64,000 nucleotides of DNA from Amaranthus tricolor (lineage: Eukaryota > Streptophyta > Magnoliopsida > Caryophyllales > Amaranthaceae): contig NC_080056.1 in assembly GCF_026212465.1 (NCBI RefSeq), positions 15,661,319-15,725,318 on the forward strand. The letters run 5' to 3'. Under the pieces are notes generated by a model. That model saw only the letters and a list, made by a program, of their open reading frames with translations. It did not search any database and had not been told where the DNA came from. Both the position numbers and the translations under genes were made by a program. Every line of letters begins with the position of its first letter. The stretch's first letter is position 1. Positions 28,101-39,738 of this stretch are shown piece after piece.

Positions 28101-28260
28101 CGTACATGTTTGTGTTAGCTTCAAGTAACTTTTGTGCTAACTTCCCACATCCTTTAGCTTTCATACATTCATAATTTTCCTTCATTGTTTCAAGCCTTTT
28201 CATCTCATATTTAGTCACCACTGGTGCTTTTGCATGAACTTTGTTGCTACTCTTTTTCAT
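25181..28260 (-). pseudogene. CACTA 1 second gene (TNPA-like, Transposase_24/Ptta-En-Spm family)
   Basis: Inferred multi-exon gene starting at the ATG at 28260. Recognisable parts are an N-terminal acidic/basic exon (28260-27991), a low-complexity exon rich in Q, N, E and K (about 27681-27205), the family core RGPTLLTHVHKR and ILNCYGQPIG with donor GTGCAA|GTAAGT near 26890, a KGKDWALETIGCQWKGWK exon (about 26816-26600), a TMGPTSYAYTREQL exon near 26420, a basic exon (26330-26213), the exon 25790-25404 and a last acidic exon 25240-25181 ending TAA. A TAT-TAG-GAT nonsense codon at about 26633 replaces an expected Trp. The product would bind subterminal repeats and regulate transposition. Exon limits were read by eye. 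Confidence 0.75.
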
Positions 28261-28267
28261 CTGTCAA

Positions 28268-30987
28268 TCATAGCACAAAATTAGTACAACCATCAGATAG
28301 ATCCAAAGGATGTAGAGCATAATGCCAACCAGCACTAGTAGGTAATTCAACATAAAAAACTTGACGCGCTTGAGATGCCAAGATAAAGGGTTCTCCATTG
28401 CAAATTGTTCTATTTTTATTAACCATAGTTAGTTGGCCATCATCAATCATTTCCGAATGATACCAAACACATTTAAACAAGACAACATCAATATACCCAT
28501 GATAAGATATCTCAATTATTTCTTCTATACACCCATAATACATGACATCTCCAGAAATTGGATTATTATCCTTCCTACTAGCAAAACTGTCGGTCAAAGC
28601 ACTTAGAAAAACACCACTATTCTACGTGACAAGGTTTCTCTCTCGTTTCATGGTATAAAACCTATACCCATTCCCAAAGTACCCACTGTACTTTTTAGCC
28701 ACAAATGAAGGTCCCATAAATAACCATTTGACATGCTCTGGCACTTCTTGTCTTTGGTGTAGCTTTAATGCAATTGTCTCTTTAAACCAATCTTTGAAAT
28801 CTTTGCTATGGCTTTGGGCAGTATCCCATTTTCTTTTCCTTTGACTACCAACTACTTCCTTGTGCTCACTACAATACAAAATAAAAATTAAAACAATTAT
28901 GAATTTATCTCTTTAGATATAATATAAAATCCAAAAATATCAAACGACATATGTGAAGTTAACTTACTTAATGTATCTCTCAACTTCCTTACAATTACAA
29001 TTGAATAAGACATATTGACGTGCTTGGCTCCAGGAATTGTGATCAGTCATAAATCCACCTCCTTCCTTCTTTGAAGTCTTCCCTCTCCCCTTAATAGGAT
29101 AGCCAAGCTTAGGGAGATATTCTTGTGGGGTGCTAGGTTGATTGGGATGATCAATGGGACCTTTAGATTTCCCTTTTGATTTACTCAAATATCGAACCAC
29201 AAACCTTGCACATTCTTTAGCCAAGAATCTTTCTGCCATTGAAGCTTCTGGATGACCCTTTTTTTTTACATCTGACTTTAATTCCCGAAGATACCTCTCA
29301 ATTACATACATGCATCTTAATGAAACTGGTCCACCAAGTTTGATTTCTTCTACTAGGTGAACCGGTAAATGGACCATTATGTCAAAAAATGCCGGTGGGA
29401 AAATCCCCTCAAATTGACAGAGAGTTTCGACTATCTCAGATTGGAGATTGTCGAGATCTTTGGGATCAATAGATTTTTTCCATAAGCCTTTGAAAAAGTT
29501 TGACATCCTAATTATTGGAGTTGCAACATGTGCCCTTAGGGTTGTCTTTGCGGCAATAGGAAGCAAATAATGGTCCATTTACCGGTTCACCTCTTATTAT
29601 ACCGCAACGGGTGGTCTGAATCCAACCATTTGCGATGACACATATAGCAATACTTGTGACTATATTTCAAGTACATAGAATCTATCTCATAATGACAACA
29701 AGGGCAAGCAAATTTTCCTTTCGTACTCCAGCCCGATCACATTGCATAACCCGGAAAATCACTAATGGTACCCACCAAAGCTACTTGCATGTCAAACCTT
29801 GTATTGGTTGTAGCATCATATGTTTCTAGGCCAAACTCCCACAAATTAATGAGGTCTTTGATAAGTGGTTGTAAATAGACATCAATGGCATTTCCAGGAG
29901 ACAAAGGTCCAGGTATAAGTAATGAAAGCATTAAAAACTCGGACTTTGTTGCCAACCATGGAGGCAAGCTGTAATTGATCAAAATGATTGGCCAAGTACT
30001 GTACACAATGCTCATTGTGTTAAAAGGATTAAAACCATCAGTGGCTAATGCAAGTCTCACATTACGGGGTTCCTTGGAGAAGCTTTCATATATTTTGTCA
30101 AAGTTGATCCAAGCTTGACCATTGGCTGGATGTTGCAAAAGCCCATCCTTCTCTCCTGCAGTTTTATGCCATGTCATAAAACTTGCTGTTTCGGCACACA
30201 TGTATAACCTTTGCAACCTCTTCTTGATTGGGAAGTACCTTAGAACTTTAGATGGAATTCTACGAGTTTTTTCATTAGGATTGTCATCTTCATCATTATC
30301 CTTCGATTTCCACCTTGAAGTTCCACAGACATGACAACTGGTTGCGTTTGCATGCTCCGCCCAATATAACATGCAATCATTAGGGCAAGCGTCTATCCTT
30401 TTGTAGTCCAACCCCAACAACTTTAAAACTTTCTTCGCTTCGTGCATAGATGTGGGCAATATTGCATCATCGGGGAGAACTTCCTTGAAGAAATTTAGTA
30501 AACCAGCAGTTGCAACATCGGACAACTTATGGTTACACTTGTAAATGTAGAGGCGAATTGTGAAGGCAAGTCTAGACATTTTTTTGCAACCCGGATACAA
30601 CTCTTGTTTGCCTTCCTCTATTAGGCGAAAAAACTTCTTCGCCTCTTCATTTGGCCCTTCTCTCAAAGCATCACTCAACAACTCTTGTATACGATCATTA
30701 ATGTTTGATGGTTCATCGTGTTGAGGATCCTCAACTTCTCTTTCAGGGCTCATCCCACCTAGATGAAAGGTTTCATCGTTTCTTGGCACAAAGCCATTGC
30801 AAATAATATGATCTCTTACGTCATTTCTACCATACCAATATCGATGATGGCAATTAGAACATGGGCAACTAATCTGGTTCCCTTGGGACCTTATAGCAAA
30901 GGCTTTCTCAATGTATTCATCCGTTCCTTGTTCATATACATGACTCCATCTAGGAAATTCCCACCAACCCTTACTTCCCTTATCCAT
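28268..30987 (-). pseudogene. CACTA 1 TNP2-like transposase, broken
   Basis: It starts at the ATG at 30987. Residues 1-75 resemble the Transpos_assoc domain with a CPCSNC cluster. Transposase_21 sequence follows to GYAM, where a TGA stop (29739-29737) interrupts. The frame continues with two CxxC pairs to about 29593. There a junction skips the rest of the transposase core, roughly 150-200 residues by comparison with relatives. The DUF4218 region resumes (29578-28964, FPPAFFDIMVHLPVHL), is split by an intron (donor AA|GTAAGT near 28965, acceptor near 28870), and is followed by an in-frame TAG near 28622. The DUF4216-like domain ends at TGA 28268. An intact protein would cut and join the TIRs. 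This copy should be inactive. Confidence 0.85.
29355..29592. repeat. 26-bp inverted repeat at a deletion junction
   Basis: The 26 bp at 29355-29380 (starting AGGTGAACCGGTAAATGG) recur as a perfect reverse complement at 29567-29592. The first copy encodes MVHLPVHL of DUF4218 on the minus strand. The second sits exactly where the transposase core is missing. Confidence 0.85.
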
Positions 30988-31953
30988 CTCGTAAAAATAT
31001 ATCAGAACTATAAAAATTCAATAATTAAGATAGTGTATGTACACAACTAACTAACAATACCTAAACTATAGAATTGATGATCGATAAACTTGCTTACTAT
31101 AAGACTACGCATTCGTCTTCCTAATCAAAAAGCAAAAGACAAAAGATAGATTTTCAACATTTATTTAAATACCAACAAGGATAACGTCAGCAACAGATTT
31201 CAAACTCAATTTTCTTAGCCAGAACATTTGAGCAGTAACTGAGTTAAACTAACATTTGATTTGCAATCTCTCAATTTAAACTAATCCAAAATTTGGAAAT
31301 ATCCTTAGCAATTCGCAAGAGAATAGAAAAAAGATCATCACAATAACAAACACCCGCGCAATCAAATCAAAAATCCTGAATATGAAACAACTTCGACCCA
31401 CTGTTATTTCAGTTGTGCAATTGATAAAATAAAGTTAAATTAGTATTCAGCTGAATGATCTCTAAATAAATTACCCCTAAAATGCACAGAAATCATGCAA
31501 GATTCTTACTTCCAACAATCAATAAACCTCAAAGCTTCACTAATCATCGCATTAGATTAAGTTTATAAGATACAAAACCAACAAAACTCTTAATAAATTA
31601 CAACATCAAACCCTAAAGACGTAAATTACGGCTAAGTGAAACCAACAATCACAAAAAACTACTCAACAATTCAACAAAAATCAAAATTGTAAGAAAAAAA
31701 AATCAAAATTAGGGTTTATTACCCTCAAATCCGACTGTGAGGAGAGGGGAGGAATACGAGGTGGCCGGTAGCTGTCGGCAGGCAGTGACGGCGCCTGTGG
31801 GCTGTGGGCGGTGTGGCTGAGAATGGGGCAGGGGAGGTATTGGGAGTCTGGGAATCGCGTGAGCGTGAGGGAGAAGGAGAAGTGGACAACCGGAGAACAG
31901 AAGGAATGAAGGAGAAGGGTTTTAGGTATTTTTAATATATATTTTAATAAATA

Positions 31954-31999
<46 letters not shown>

Positions 32000-32160
32000 A
32001 TATTAATAAGGAGGGTTTAATATTTTATATATAGGAATTTAATAAGTCATCTTCAATAACAATAAATAACACTTAGAAAATATAAATAGTATAAATAAGC
32101 TTTTTAAAAATGGAAAATTAAAAAAATGATATTATAAATAGTTTTGGAGAGAAAAAATTG
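30988..32160. other. 5' region of the CACTA 1 genes
   Basis: The region upstream of the transposase ATG (minus strand) holds no other gene. It contains a GC-richer patch near 31740-31900, presumably the promoter or leader, and a short (AT)n stretch at about 31958-32001. Confidence 0.5.
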
Positions 32161-32189
32161 CATAACAAATTTGACACATGCATAAGTTC

Positions 32190-32362
32190 TTGCAACGGGT
32201 GTAAGATAACCGTTGCCTTTTCTAATCTTTTGCAACGGTTGACTTGAAACCGTTGCCTTTTCTTATCTATTGCAACGCTTTCATTGTACCCGTTGCTAAA
32301 GCTGTTGCTATAAAATAAACCGTTGCCAAAGGGTGTTGCCTATGCTCTTTTATCTAGTAGTG
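32190..32362. repeat. Right TIR and subterminal repeats of CACTA 1
   Basis: At least eight copies of TTGCAACGG or CCGTTGC lie between 32190 and 32335, then the TIR 32347-32362. Confidence 0.85.
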
Positions 32363-32872
32363 ACAATAAACTACACAAAAACATCACAAAACATCATTCT
32401 TACGTAATATAAATTTATAAAATTTACATGTATGCACATTAACGCAAAAATACACATAATAAAACATATATCCATCAATAATACCATATAAATGAAAATT
32501 TATCAGATTTATATATTTATCATTTGTGACTTTAATTTAATATCATTTAGGGAAATAATCACAATCCTTGAAAACTTTGAATATAGGCATATGAATAACA
32601 TTTCTAACATTAATATATATAAAAATATCATAGATTTTCAATGTATAACATGTGTATATTTAACTTAGAGTAAACACTTTATTGTCATATCTTTCACATA
32701 TTTAAATAAATATAATATAAATACAAAGTAAGAAGGTTAATAAGTGTGTTCTATTAGTCACCGATGATGAAAGAGAATTAATATGAAAGGGGAACTCCAA
32801 AATAAGAGAACATAAGCTCCAAGAATAATCTTCAAGGTTTCAAGAATAATAATCCAAGCTCTCAAAATAATA
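32363..32872. other. Non-coding DNA
   Basis: AT-rich sequence with no recognised feature beyond the CACTA target duplication at its left edge. Confidence 0.5.
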
Positions 32873-33280
32873 CTCTCTCCATTTCATAATGAAGTTCTCA
32901 CTAGTAATGTTCACGAGGAATTAAGAAAAATAGAATCTTGTAGATAGTTGATATAGTATTTTATGGAATAACAGATTTTACAGAGGAAAAATGGAAACCA
33001 TAAATATTATAAAAAATATTAAAAGAAAGTTAATGGAAAAAATATGTGGAACATAACTAATAAAAAATTATTTTTATAAAGTTAGTGAGAAACATGTGAA
33101 AACCATAAGGAATATATAAAATGTTAAATTAAAGTTAGTGAAAGATATATGTGGATCGTAAGCATTACTAAAATATCAAAATGAGGATGAATAAAGTTGT
33201 TATTGTCCAAAATTTATGATATAATTCCAATGAAACACTGTAAAATGACAAATGAGAATGTTTTTAAGGAACGGAGGGAG
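32873..33280. mobile_element. Degenerate Stowaway-type MITE
   Basis: The left end CTCTCTCCATTTCATAATGA pairs imperfectly with the right end ..GGAACGGAGGGAG, with TA on both sides (32871-32872 and 33281-33282). It is 408 bp, AT-rich and non-coding, and more diverged than the other two Stowaway copies. Confidence 0.7.
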
Positions 33281-33661
33281 TAATAGTAGAAACTTACAAA
33301 AGTTGATGATTTCTACTTAGAAAATAACAACTCTACTTTCTATATTTATTACTAACTCCAATTCTCAATCAACATTCAACATAAAGTTCAAATCTCTCAA
33401 CATCATAAGTCGCTTTTCGACATGTCTTACTTAAATGCAGATAACCTCTAATTCCGACCCAAATCCAATGATTTAAGAGTAATTACTCACAACTCCAAGT
33501 CCCATATTTTTTAAGAACAAACTATGGTGTTAAAATAAGTAGAAGGTGGCCGAAAATCCACAAAAACCAAGGTGTTCAAAATTTGCTTACTCTTAGTTGT
33601 CCGAAATGTTTTAGGGCAAAACATAATCTTTAATGCTCCAATTAATGCAATTGTTGGGGTG

Positions 33662-34211
<550 letters not shown>

Positions 34212-34486
34212 CAAATGGTGATGAATACAATTTTCATGAAAAAAATTAATCCCATTATTTAAACTAAAATGGCCATTAGTACAAACAAGAATAATATACA
34301 TTCAACAGGATAATGCTCCTTATATATGCAAGTCAATTATGCAGATCCCATGCAAGTAGATCATCAGACTTAGACGATTCTATGTACGCTTGTTATAACT
34401 TATATCGTACATAATTTCAAAGCTTTAACGCTATTGTACGCCTATTTATATGACTCACCATCTATTTCAAAAGATGGTAGAGTTTG

Positions 34487-35971
34487 TGAAGGTTAATAGG
34501 AGGTTGAAAACTCTCTAGAGGGGGGGGGGGGTGAATAGAGAGTTTGGGCTTTTAAAATTTTGTCCAGCAGTTTGTCTCAAGAGTTTGAGGAGTCTTTCAA
34601 AACTGTTTTCAGAAACAACTTTGAGCCAATTTTGTTAACAATAACGTATGTGCGGAAAAATAAACTTTAAAGAATATAACACACGATATGTTAACGAGGT
34701 TCGGTTCTAACTAACCTACTCCCCGCCTATGGGTTCTCTATCTACCCGTAGGATTTCAACGCCTTTTATTAATCCGACTTTAATACAAAGAAGATCTCAC
34801 TATCTTCTCTCACCAAGTTCTTCCCCTTGAAGAACCGTATTAAAAGTCCCTTTAATAAAAGCAAAATCTCAAATCTCACAATAGAGATTCAATCCAGTTG
34901 AACACTTTAAAAAGTATTCTCAAGTTGGCGTATTAAACTTAATCTAACTCCTTTTGAACTCTAAAGCCTATTACAAATGTAGGAGTTAGATGAACTAATA
35001 ATGATCAAATAGAAATTACAACGCTTTCAAAATACTTAGAGCAAATTTTAATTCAAGAGAGAAAGCTATAAGAAGTGGTGCAAAAGGTGTATGTCGATGT
35101 ATCCTTAGTTCTAAAATGAAGCCATGTATTTATAGTGCTACACCTCCACACAATTTGAAAAACAATAGGCTCCTTTCCCGTTATTCTTTGTTGACCTGGT
35201 CGTACAGCGCCTTACTTCAAGACCTTGAGATTTTCTTCAAACTTACGTGTACTGATAGCTTAAAATAATTTCGTCATCATTGTCCAATGCTATGCTGCCA
35301 CGTTAGTACTTATACAAGATATTGAATTATAAGCATAAACCAGATTCAACAACGTTTAAATAAAATCTATTATTAGAATAAATTCAAATAATATCCTATT
35401 AATAGTAAACTCTATTTTTAGCGCATCATCTATATAGCCGTTTATTATTTTTAGCAAAATACGTGTACCTTTAACTAATCCAATTATTAAATTAACCTTA
35501 GTACGTATTTGGGTATGTATTTAACCACGTATTTAACTTACATGTTTAACTACAAATTATTTCAACACTTACGATAAAACGTGTAACAAAAAATACTTAA
35601 CTTTATTTCAAATAAAATCAAAGCTAATTTTATTGAACCTTGACCTATTAAAATATTTCAAATATATATAAAGGATCATTGACTTGTAAAAATATTACAA
35701 ATATAATTACAAAATCAACTTTAATTAAACACGTTATTTTATTCAAGACTTTGAAACGACCTTTCAAGACTTAAAACAATCTTAAGATAAACTTAAGTTA
35801 ATAAAGCACATTCTAGTGTCTTTGTACTTAAACATATATATCAAACATCAAATATATCAAATATGATTTTGGACTAACTTAAACAACTAAATGTAATTAC
35901 TTAATTTATTTGTTTAACTAATATGCGTTTTGAATTATCATCATTAAAGAAAATTAAGAGTTGAGTCTTCA
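34487..35971 (-). repeat. 3' LTR of Sirevirus copy 1
   Basis: Direct repeat of 45144-46610. In element orientation it begins TGAAGACTC and ends CCTTCA. It contains a 12-G run near 34521 where the partner LTR has 7 G. Confidence 0.93.
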
Positions 35972-35982
35972 ATCTCCCCCTT
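35972..35982 (-). promoter_or_regulatory. LTR-adjacent polypurine tract, Sirevirus copy 1
   Basis: The minus strand reads AAGGGGGAGAT directly before the 3' LTR start TGAAGACTC. Confidence 0.88.
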
Positions 35983-36690
35983 GATGAAAGTCAAAACCAT
36001 ATTTACTTAAATCATATTTCTAAGCCAATATAGATATATATATAAAAAAACTTTAATATCAAATAAAATGTTCAATAAGATTTTGAAAATAGTTTCAAAA
36101 TAAAACAATATAAAAACAGAATAGTATAAATCAGTGAATACTATACTTCCTAACCATCATGATCATCATTTAAGCACGCAAACAAGAAATCCAATCAAGT
36201 TACATGCAAATATAATAATCATTACCATAGTGTAACATCACATCAAAACTTTTCAGAACATAGTTATGACTATCAAGTATTATGATCATGAGTAATAATC
36301 AGAATTTAACAAATTTTCGATTTTAATATCTCCATTTTTACAAATTTTCTTAACATGTTTATCTCATCTTTAAATATGAACATCATATAACTTAATATAA
36401 CTAATCATCCAGCAATATGATAATCAGATCATCTAAACATGCAAATAATCAAAAATCAGAACATGCAAATGCAAAACATATACAACTATCTCCCTAAGCA
36501 TAAGCATATTCCAGAGCACATCATTGACATAACTCAGTAATAAGCAAATCAAACATGCATATATTTCCCAAGTATCAATGGATTTCAAGAACATATTATA
36601 TGCAAAGATGAAATCAAAGCCATACATATCAAACATGCAAATAGACATGCAAATAGACAGACAGAACATGCACATAACAACAAAATATTA
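35983..36690. other. AT-rich 3' spacer of the Sirevirus element
   Basis: About 700 bp between the LTR-adjacent polypurine tract and an upstream polypurine-like tract. It has many ATCAT, CATGCAAAT and AACATGCA words and no convincing gene. A frame at 36433-36675 looks random. Confidence 0.5.
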
Positions 36691-36693
36691 CAT

Positions 36694-36706
36694 CTCTCCC
36701 CCTTTT
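36694..36706 (-). promoter_or_regulatory. Additional polypurine tract
   Basis: The minus strand reads AAAAGGGGGAGAG, preceded by TTGATGAAAGTCAAA. Similar words flank the LTR-adjacent tract, so the two are likely duplicates. Confidence 0.65.
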
Positions 36707-36816
36707 TGACTTTCATCAAAAAGTAAACAAGGAGATTCTGAAAATGTTGGGATTGTTATCAAAACAAAAAATTGTTTGCAGAAAAAGAAAATATTGTTCA
36801 TCAACATATAAAAAGA

Positions 36817-38208
36817 TTACTTCCTGGACCTTCTCTTCCTTTTCTTGGAAGGAGCCGGTTTTCCAGGAGTAGCATGATCATCATCAGTAGGTGGAATGAT
36901 TTGAATAGGAATTGTTTGAACACCATCATCAGCAACTTCATCAACATTCTTATCAGTCTGCTCCTCATCATCCTTGTTCTCTTCTCCTCTTTCTTCTCTC
37001 TGCTCCTCTGCCTCCTCCATAACCTCATTCTCTTTTGGCACAGCAGCATCATCATCAGCAACCTCTTCCTCCACCACCACATCTTCTACTACCATGCCCT
37101 TCATTTCTTTCATAAAGGTGTCTAACATAGAAGTCAGAGTAGACACTTTATCATGTAATGTAAGTAGGGAAGATTTCATTTCACCAACCTCCAAGTCTAG
37201 AGACTGAAGTCGGGATAGAGTGGTGTGTACTTGGTTGGGAGGTTCAAGACGTGTTAGCCGCTTACCATGGATGTTTTGAAGATCCTCTTTATCAGCAGAA
37301 GACAAATTAGAGTATAACTCATATTTGTCATTTACTTTAAAAATACAAAGAGGTGGGAGGATTTCACTAGACAAGGAAATTGGACCAGAACAATCCACTT
37401 CCTCTTCGTCAGAGAGCAGATTGAAATGATCAAAGATCAATGTCAAGAGATTGGCATAAGGAAGAGCACAATTACGAGTTTGTGAGCAACAAAAACGCAT
37501 TGTAGAGAAGATTATTGAAGAGAAATCAACATTTTTCATAGTAGAAATTTTCCACATTAAAATCAGATGAGAATCCGTGACCAACTCACAAGAAGTGTTT
37601 CGTGAGAAAACAGTTCTAACAAGGATGTAATGCAACAGTTTTCCATTTAGATTCAAAGCGTTGTGGGTTAGTTGTTTGGTAGAAGAAAAATCAGCATAAG
37701 ATTCAAGGACGAACATATCCTTAGCATCTTGTAATGCTAAAAGATTTGGAGTTTGATCATCCAATTTATGAGAGATTTTTAAAATGTCATTCATTAGGGT
37801 TTTGGAAATTAAAATCTCCTGACCCTTAACAAAACTTCTTAAAACTTGTTCTCCATCTTCAAAAAGCATGGATAAGTTTGAATAGAAGAATTTTACCAAA
37901 CAAGGATAAGTTTTAGAACCAGGGCACAAGCGCATACCTGGAGCAGATTGTATAAAAGCAGAGATAATTTCAAAATCTTCAAAGAGAAAGAAATTATAGT
38001 CAAGAATATCTACATAAGACAGAGATTTTTGCCTAAATACATCAACCCATCGTCCATAGGCAGTGTGATTCTCAAACCATATTTTAGGAACTTCAAATGT
38101 GTTTAATGGCGAAGGAACCGGGGAAACTGGTTCAGCCATTGGTGTTCTTGATGATTCGCCCTTCTCATACTTAGATGAAGATTTACTTAAACGTTTCTTG
38201 GGTGCCAT
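36817..38208 (-). CDS. Sirevirus envelope-like / putative plant transposon protein
   Basis: An intact 463-residue ORF between RNase H and the 3' LTR, where Sireviruses carry their extra ORF. The N-terminus is basic and Ser-rich. A central region with RLCPGSKTYPCLVKFFYSNL and VRSFVKGQ-like words resembles the domain annotated as putative plant transposon protein (Transposase_32, PF20167). Residues about 328-372 have heptad-like Leu/Met spacing suggesting a coiled coil. The tail is strongly acidic, then ends in a basic KKRKRRSRK cluster like a nuclear localisation signal. I see no signal peptide or membrane segment, so an envelope role is unsupported. It is unusual that this frame is intact while pol of the same element is broken. 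Family assignment is from memory. Confidence 0.75.
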   Translation of the reverse strand: MAPKKRLSKSSSKYEKGESSRTPMAEPVSPVPSPLNTFEVPKIWFENHTAYGRWVDVFRQKSLSYVDILDYNFFLFEDFEIISAFIQSAPGMRLCPGSKTYPCLVKFFYSNLSMLFEDGEQVLRSFVKGQEILISKTLMNDILKISHKLDDQTPNLLALQDAKDMFVLESYADFSSTKQLTHNALNLNGKLLHYILVRTVFSRNTSCELVTDSHLILMWKISTMKNVDFSSIIFSTMRFCCSQTRNCALPYANLLTLIFDHFNLLSDEEEVDCSGPISLSSEILPPLCIFKVNDKYELYSNLSSADKEDLQNIHGKRLTRLEPPNQVHTTLSRLQSLDLEVGEMKSSLLTLHDKVSTLTSMLDTFMKEMKGMVVEDVVVEEEVADDDAAVPKENEVMEEAEEQREERGEENKDDEEQTDKNVDEVADDGVQTIPIQIIPPTDDDHATPGKPAPSKKRKRRSRK

Positions 38209-38723
38209 GAGAAAGATTTTGAAAGATTGGAGAGGAAAGTGAAAGAGACGGTTAGGGAAAGAAAATCAGAAAAAGATTTGGTGAGTGAATGAGGAGGCAA
38301 CGTATTGTACTATCCTTTAATAGTCGTCCAATACAATGCATTTGTACTTCCCAATACAACGATTTGACAACTCAATTGAATTCAAAGGGTTAAGAAGCTT
38401 AACCGGTTTGTGTAATAATCATGAACAAAATGGTTCATTTTTGCTTTTAGACATAAACAAGTATAAATGCAATTATGAGATTGAATTGATTTTAACTAAA
38501 ATAATGAACATGATTTTAATGTATTGTTGACGTCCAAAATTAGTTTTAAACAAACAATTTTGCTTTAAAATAACTAAATATCCTTTATTAATTAAAGGTA
38601 TTTAATTATAAATCCCATTTTATGTAACAAATAATTTTTAAGAAATTGAAATTAATTTTCAATTCTTAATCACATGTATAAACACACACATAAATTGTCA
38701 ATCATACATGCAAACATATATTG
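38209..38723. other. Spacer between pol and the envelope-like ORF
   Basis: Non-coding in both strands as far as I can see. It would be the leader of the envelope-like ORF on the minus strand. Confidence 0.5.
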
Positions 38724-38818
38724 CTCCCCCTTAATTCATGCTAAGAACTAAGTAACAATTAAAGTCTCAATCCTTTTATTTTTATTTCATTTTTCTTTTG
38801 TCAATACTCCCCCTTAAT
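38724..38818 (-). promoter_or_regulatory. Two polypurine tracts just after pol
   Basis: On the minus strand TTAAGGGGGAGTA (38806-38816) follows the pol stop directly, and TTAAGGGGGAGC (38724-38734) follows about 80 bases on. Both are preceded by GCATGAATT, so they look like a duplication of one cassette. Confidence 0.7.
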
Positions 38819-39738
38819 TCATGCAATATTATTTAGCATGCCAAGTTCCATGCGTATATATGCAAAACGATCAACACTTAAAGGTTTTGTAAATATATCC
38901 GCTAATTGATTTTCAGTAGGTATAAAAGATAAGGAAATGTTACCTTTTTCAACATGATCCCTTATAAAATGGTGACGTACCTCAATGTGTTTTGTTCGAG
39001 AATGTTGCACAGGATTCTTTGTAATACAAATAGCACTAGTATTATCACACTTTATTGGTATGCCTTTGAGATCAATTCCAAGATCTCTAAGTTGTTGAGC
39101 AATCCATAGAATTTGAGAACAACATGCACCGGCAGCAATGTATTCAGCTTCAGCTGTAGATAAAGCAACTGAATTTTGCTTTTTAGAATACCATGAGATC
39201 AATGAATTTCCTAAAAATTGATACGATCCTGAGGTGCTTTTTCTATCAACCTTGTATCCAGCATAATCAGCATCTGAAAAACCTATCAAACCAAAATTTC
39301 CACAACTAGGGTACCATAGACCAAAGTCTTTAGTCCCATGTAAGTATCTAAAGATTCTCTTAACTGCCGTTAAGTGAGATTCTTTTGGGTTAGCTTGAAA
39401 ACGAGCACATAAGCAAACACTAAACATTATATCTGGATGACTAGCAGTTAAATACAATAAAGAACCAATCATACCTCTATAACTCTTTTGATCAACATTC
39501 TTACCATTTATATCTTGGTCAAGACTTAGTGTTGCACTCATAGGCGTATTGAGTTCCTTACATTGATCCATATTGTACTTCTTTAACAAATCTTTAACAT
39601 ATTTACTTTGACAAATGAATATGCCATCTTTCTTTTGCTTTATTTGTAGTCCAAGAAAGAATGTTAAGTCTCCCATCATGCTCATTTCAAACTCTTTGCA
39701 CATAATTTCAGAAAATTCCTTGCACAAAGAATCATTAG
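38819..39738 (-). pseudogene. Sirevirus copy 1 pol, RT end and RNase H
   Basis: This resumes pol after the solo LTR. The end of RT (MGDLTFFLGLQIKQ), then the Copia RNase H with GFSDADYAG, STAEAEYIA and CDNTSAI motifs, runs to a TGA at 38821-38819 without further breaks. It follows the LTR duplication ATTAG, so the frame was continuous with 40957-41440 before the insertion. RNase H would remove the RNA template during reverse transcription. Confidence 0.9.

Larger units (their letters stand above)
24709..32362 (-). mobile_element. CACTA (En/Spm-like) transposon, complete ends
   Basis: The ends are perfect 16-bp TIRs, CACTACTAGATAAAAG (24709-24724) and its reverse complement (32347-32362), flanked by the 3-bp duplication ACA (24706-24708 and 32363-32365). 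Subterminal repeats of TTGCAACGGTT and AACCGTTGC crowd both ends. The 7.65-kb interior carries two gene regions on the minus strand: a TNP2-like transposase (Transpos_assoc, Transposase_21, DUF4218, DUF4216) and a second, multi-exon gene of the Ptta/En/Spm type. Both contain nonsense codons and the transposase core has an internal deletion, so this copy should be non-autonomous, although its ends look movable. Confidence 0.95.

Noticed and set aside
36772..37125. ORFs antisense to the envelope-like ORF
   Set aside because: Shadows of the acidic and basic low-complexity coding sequence on the other strand, with no domain.
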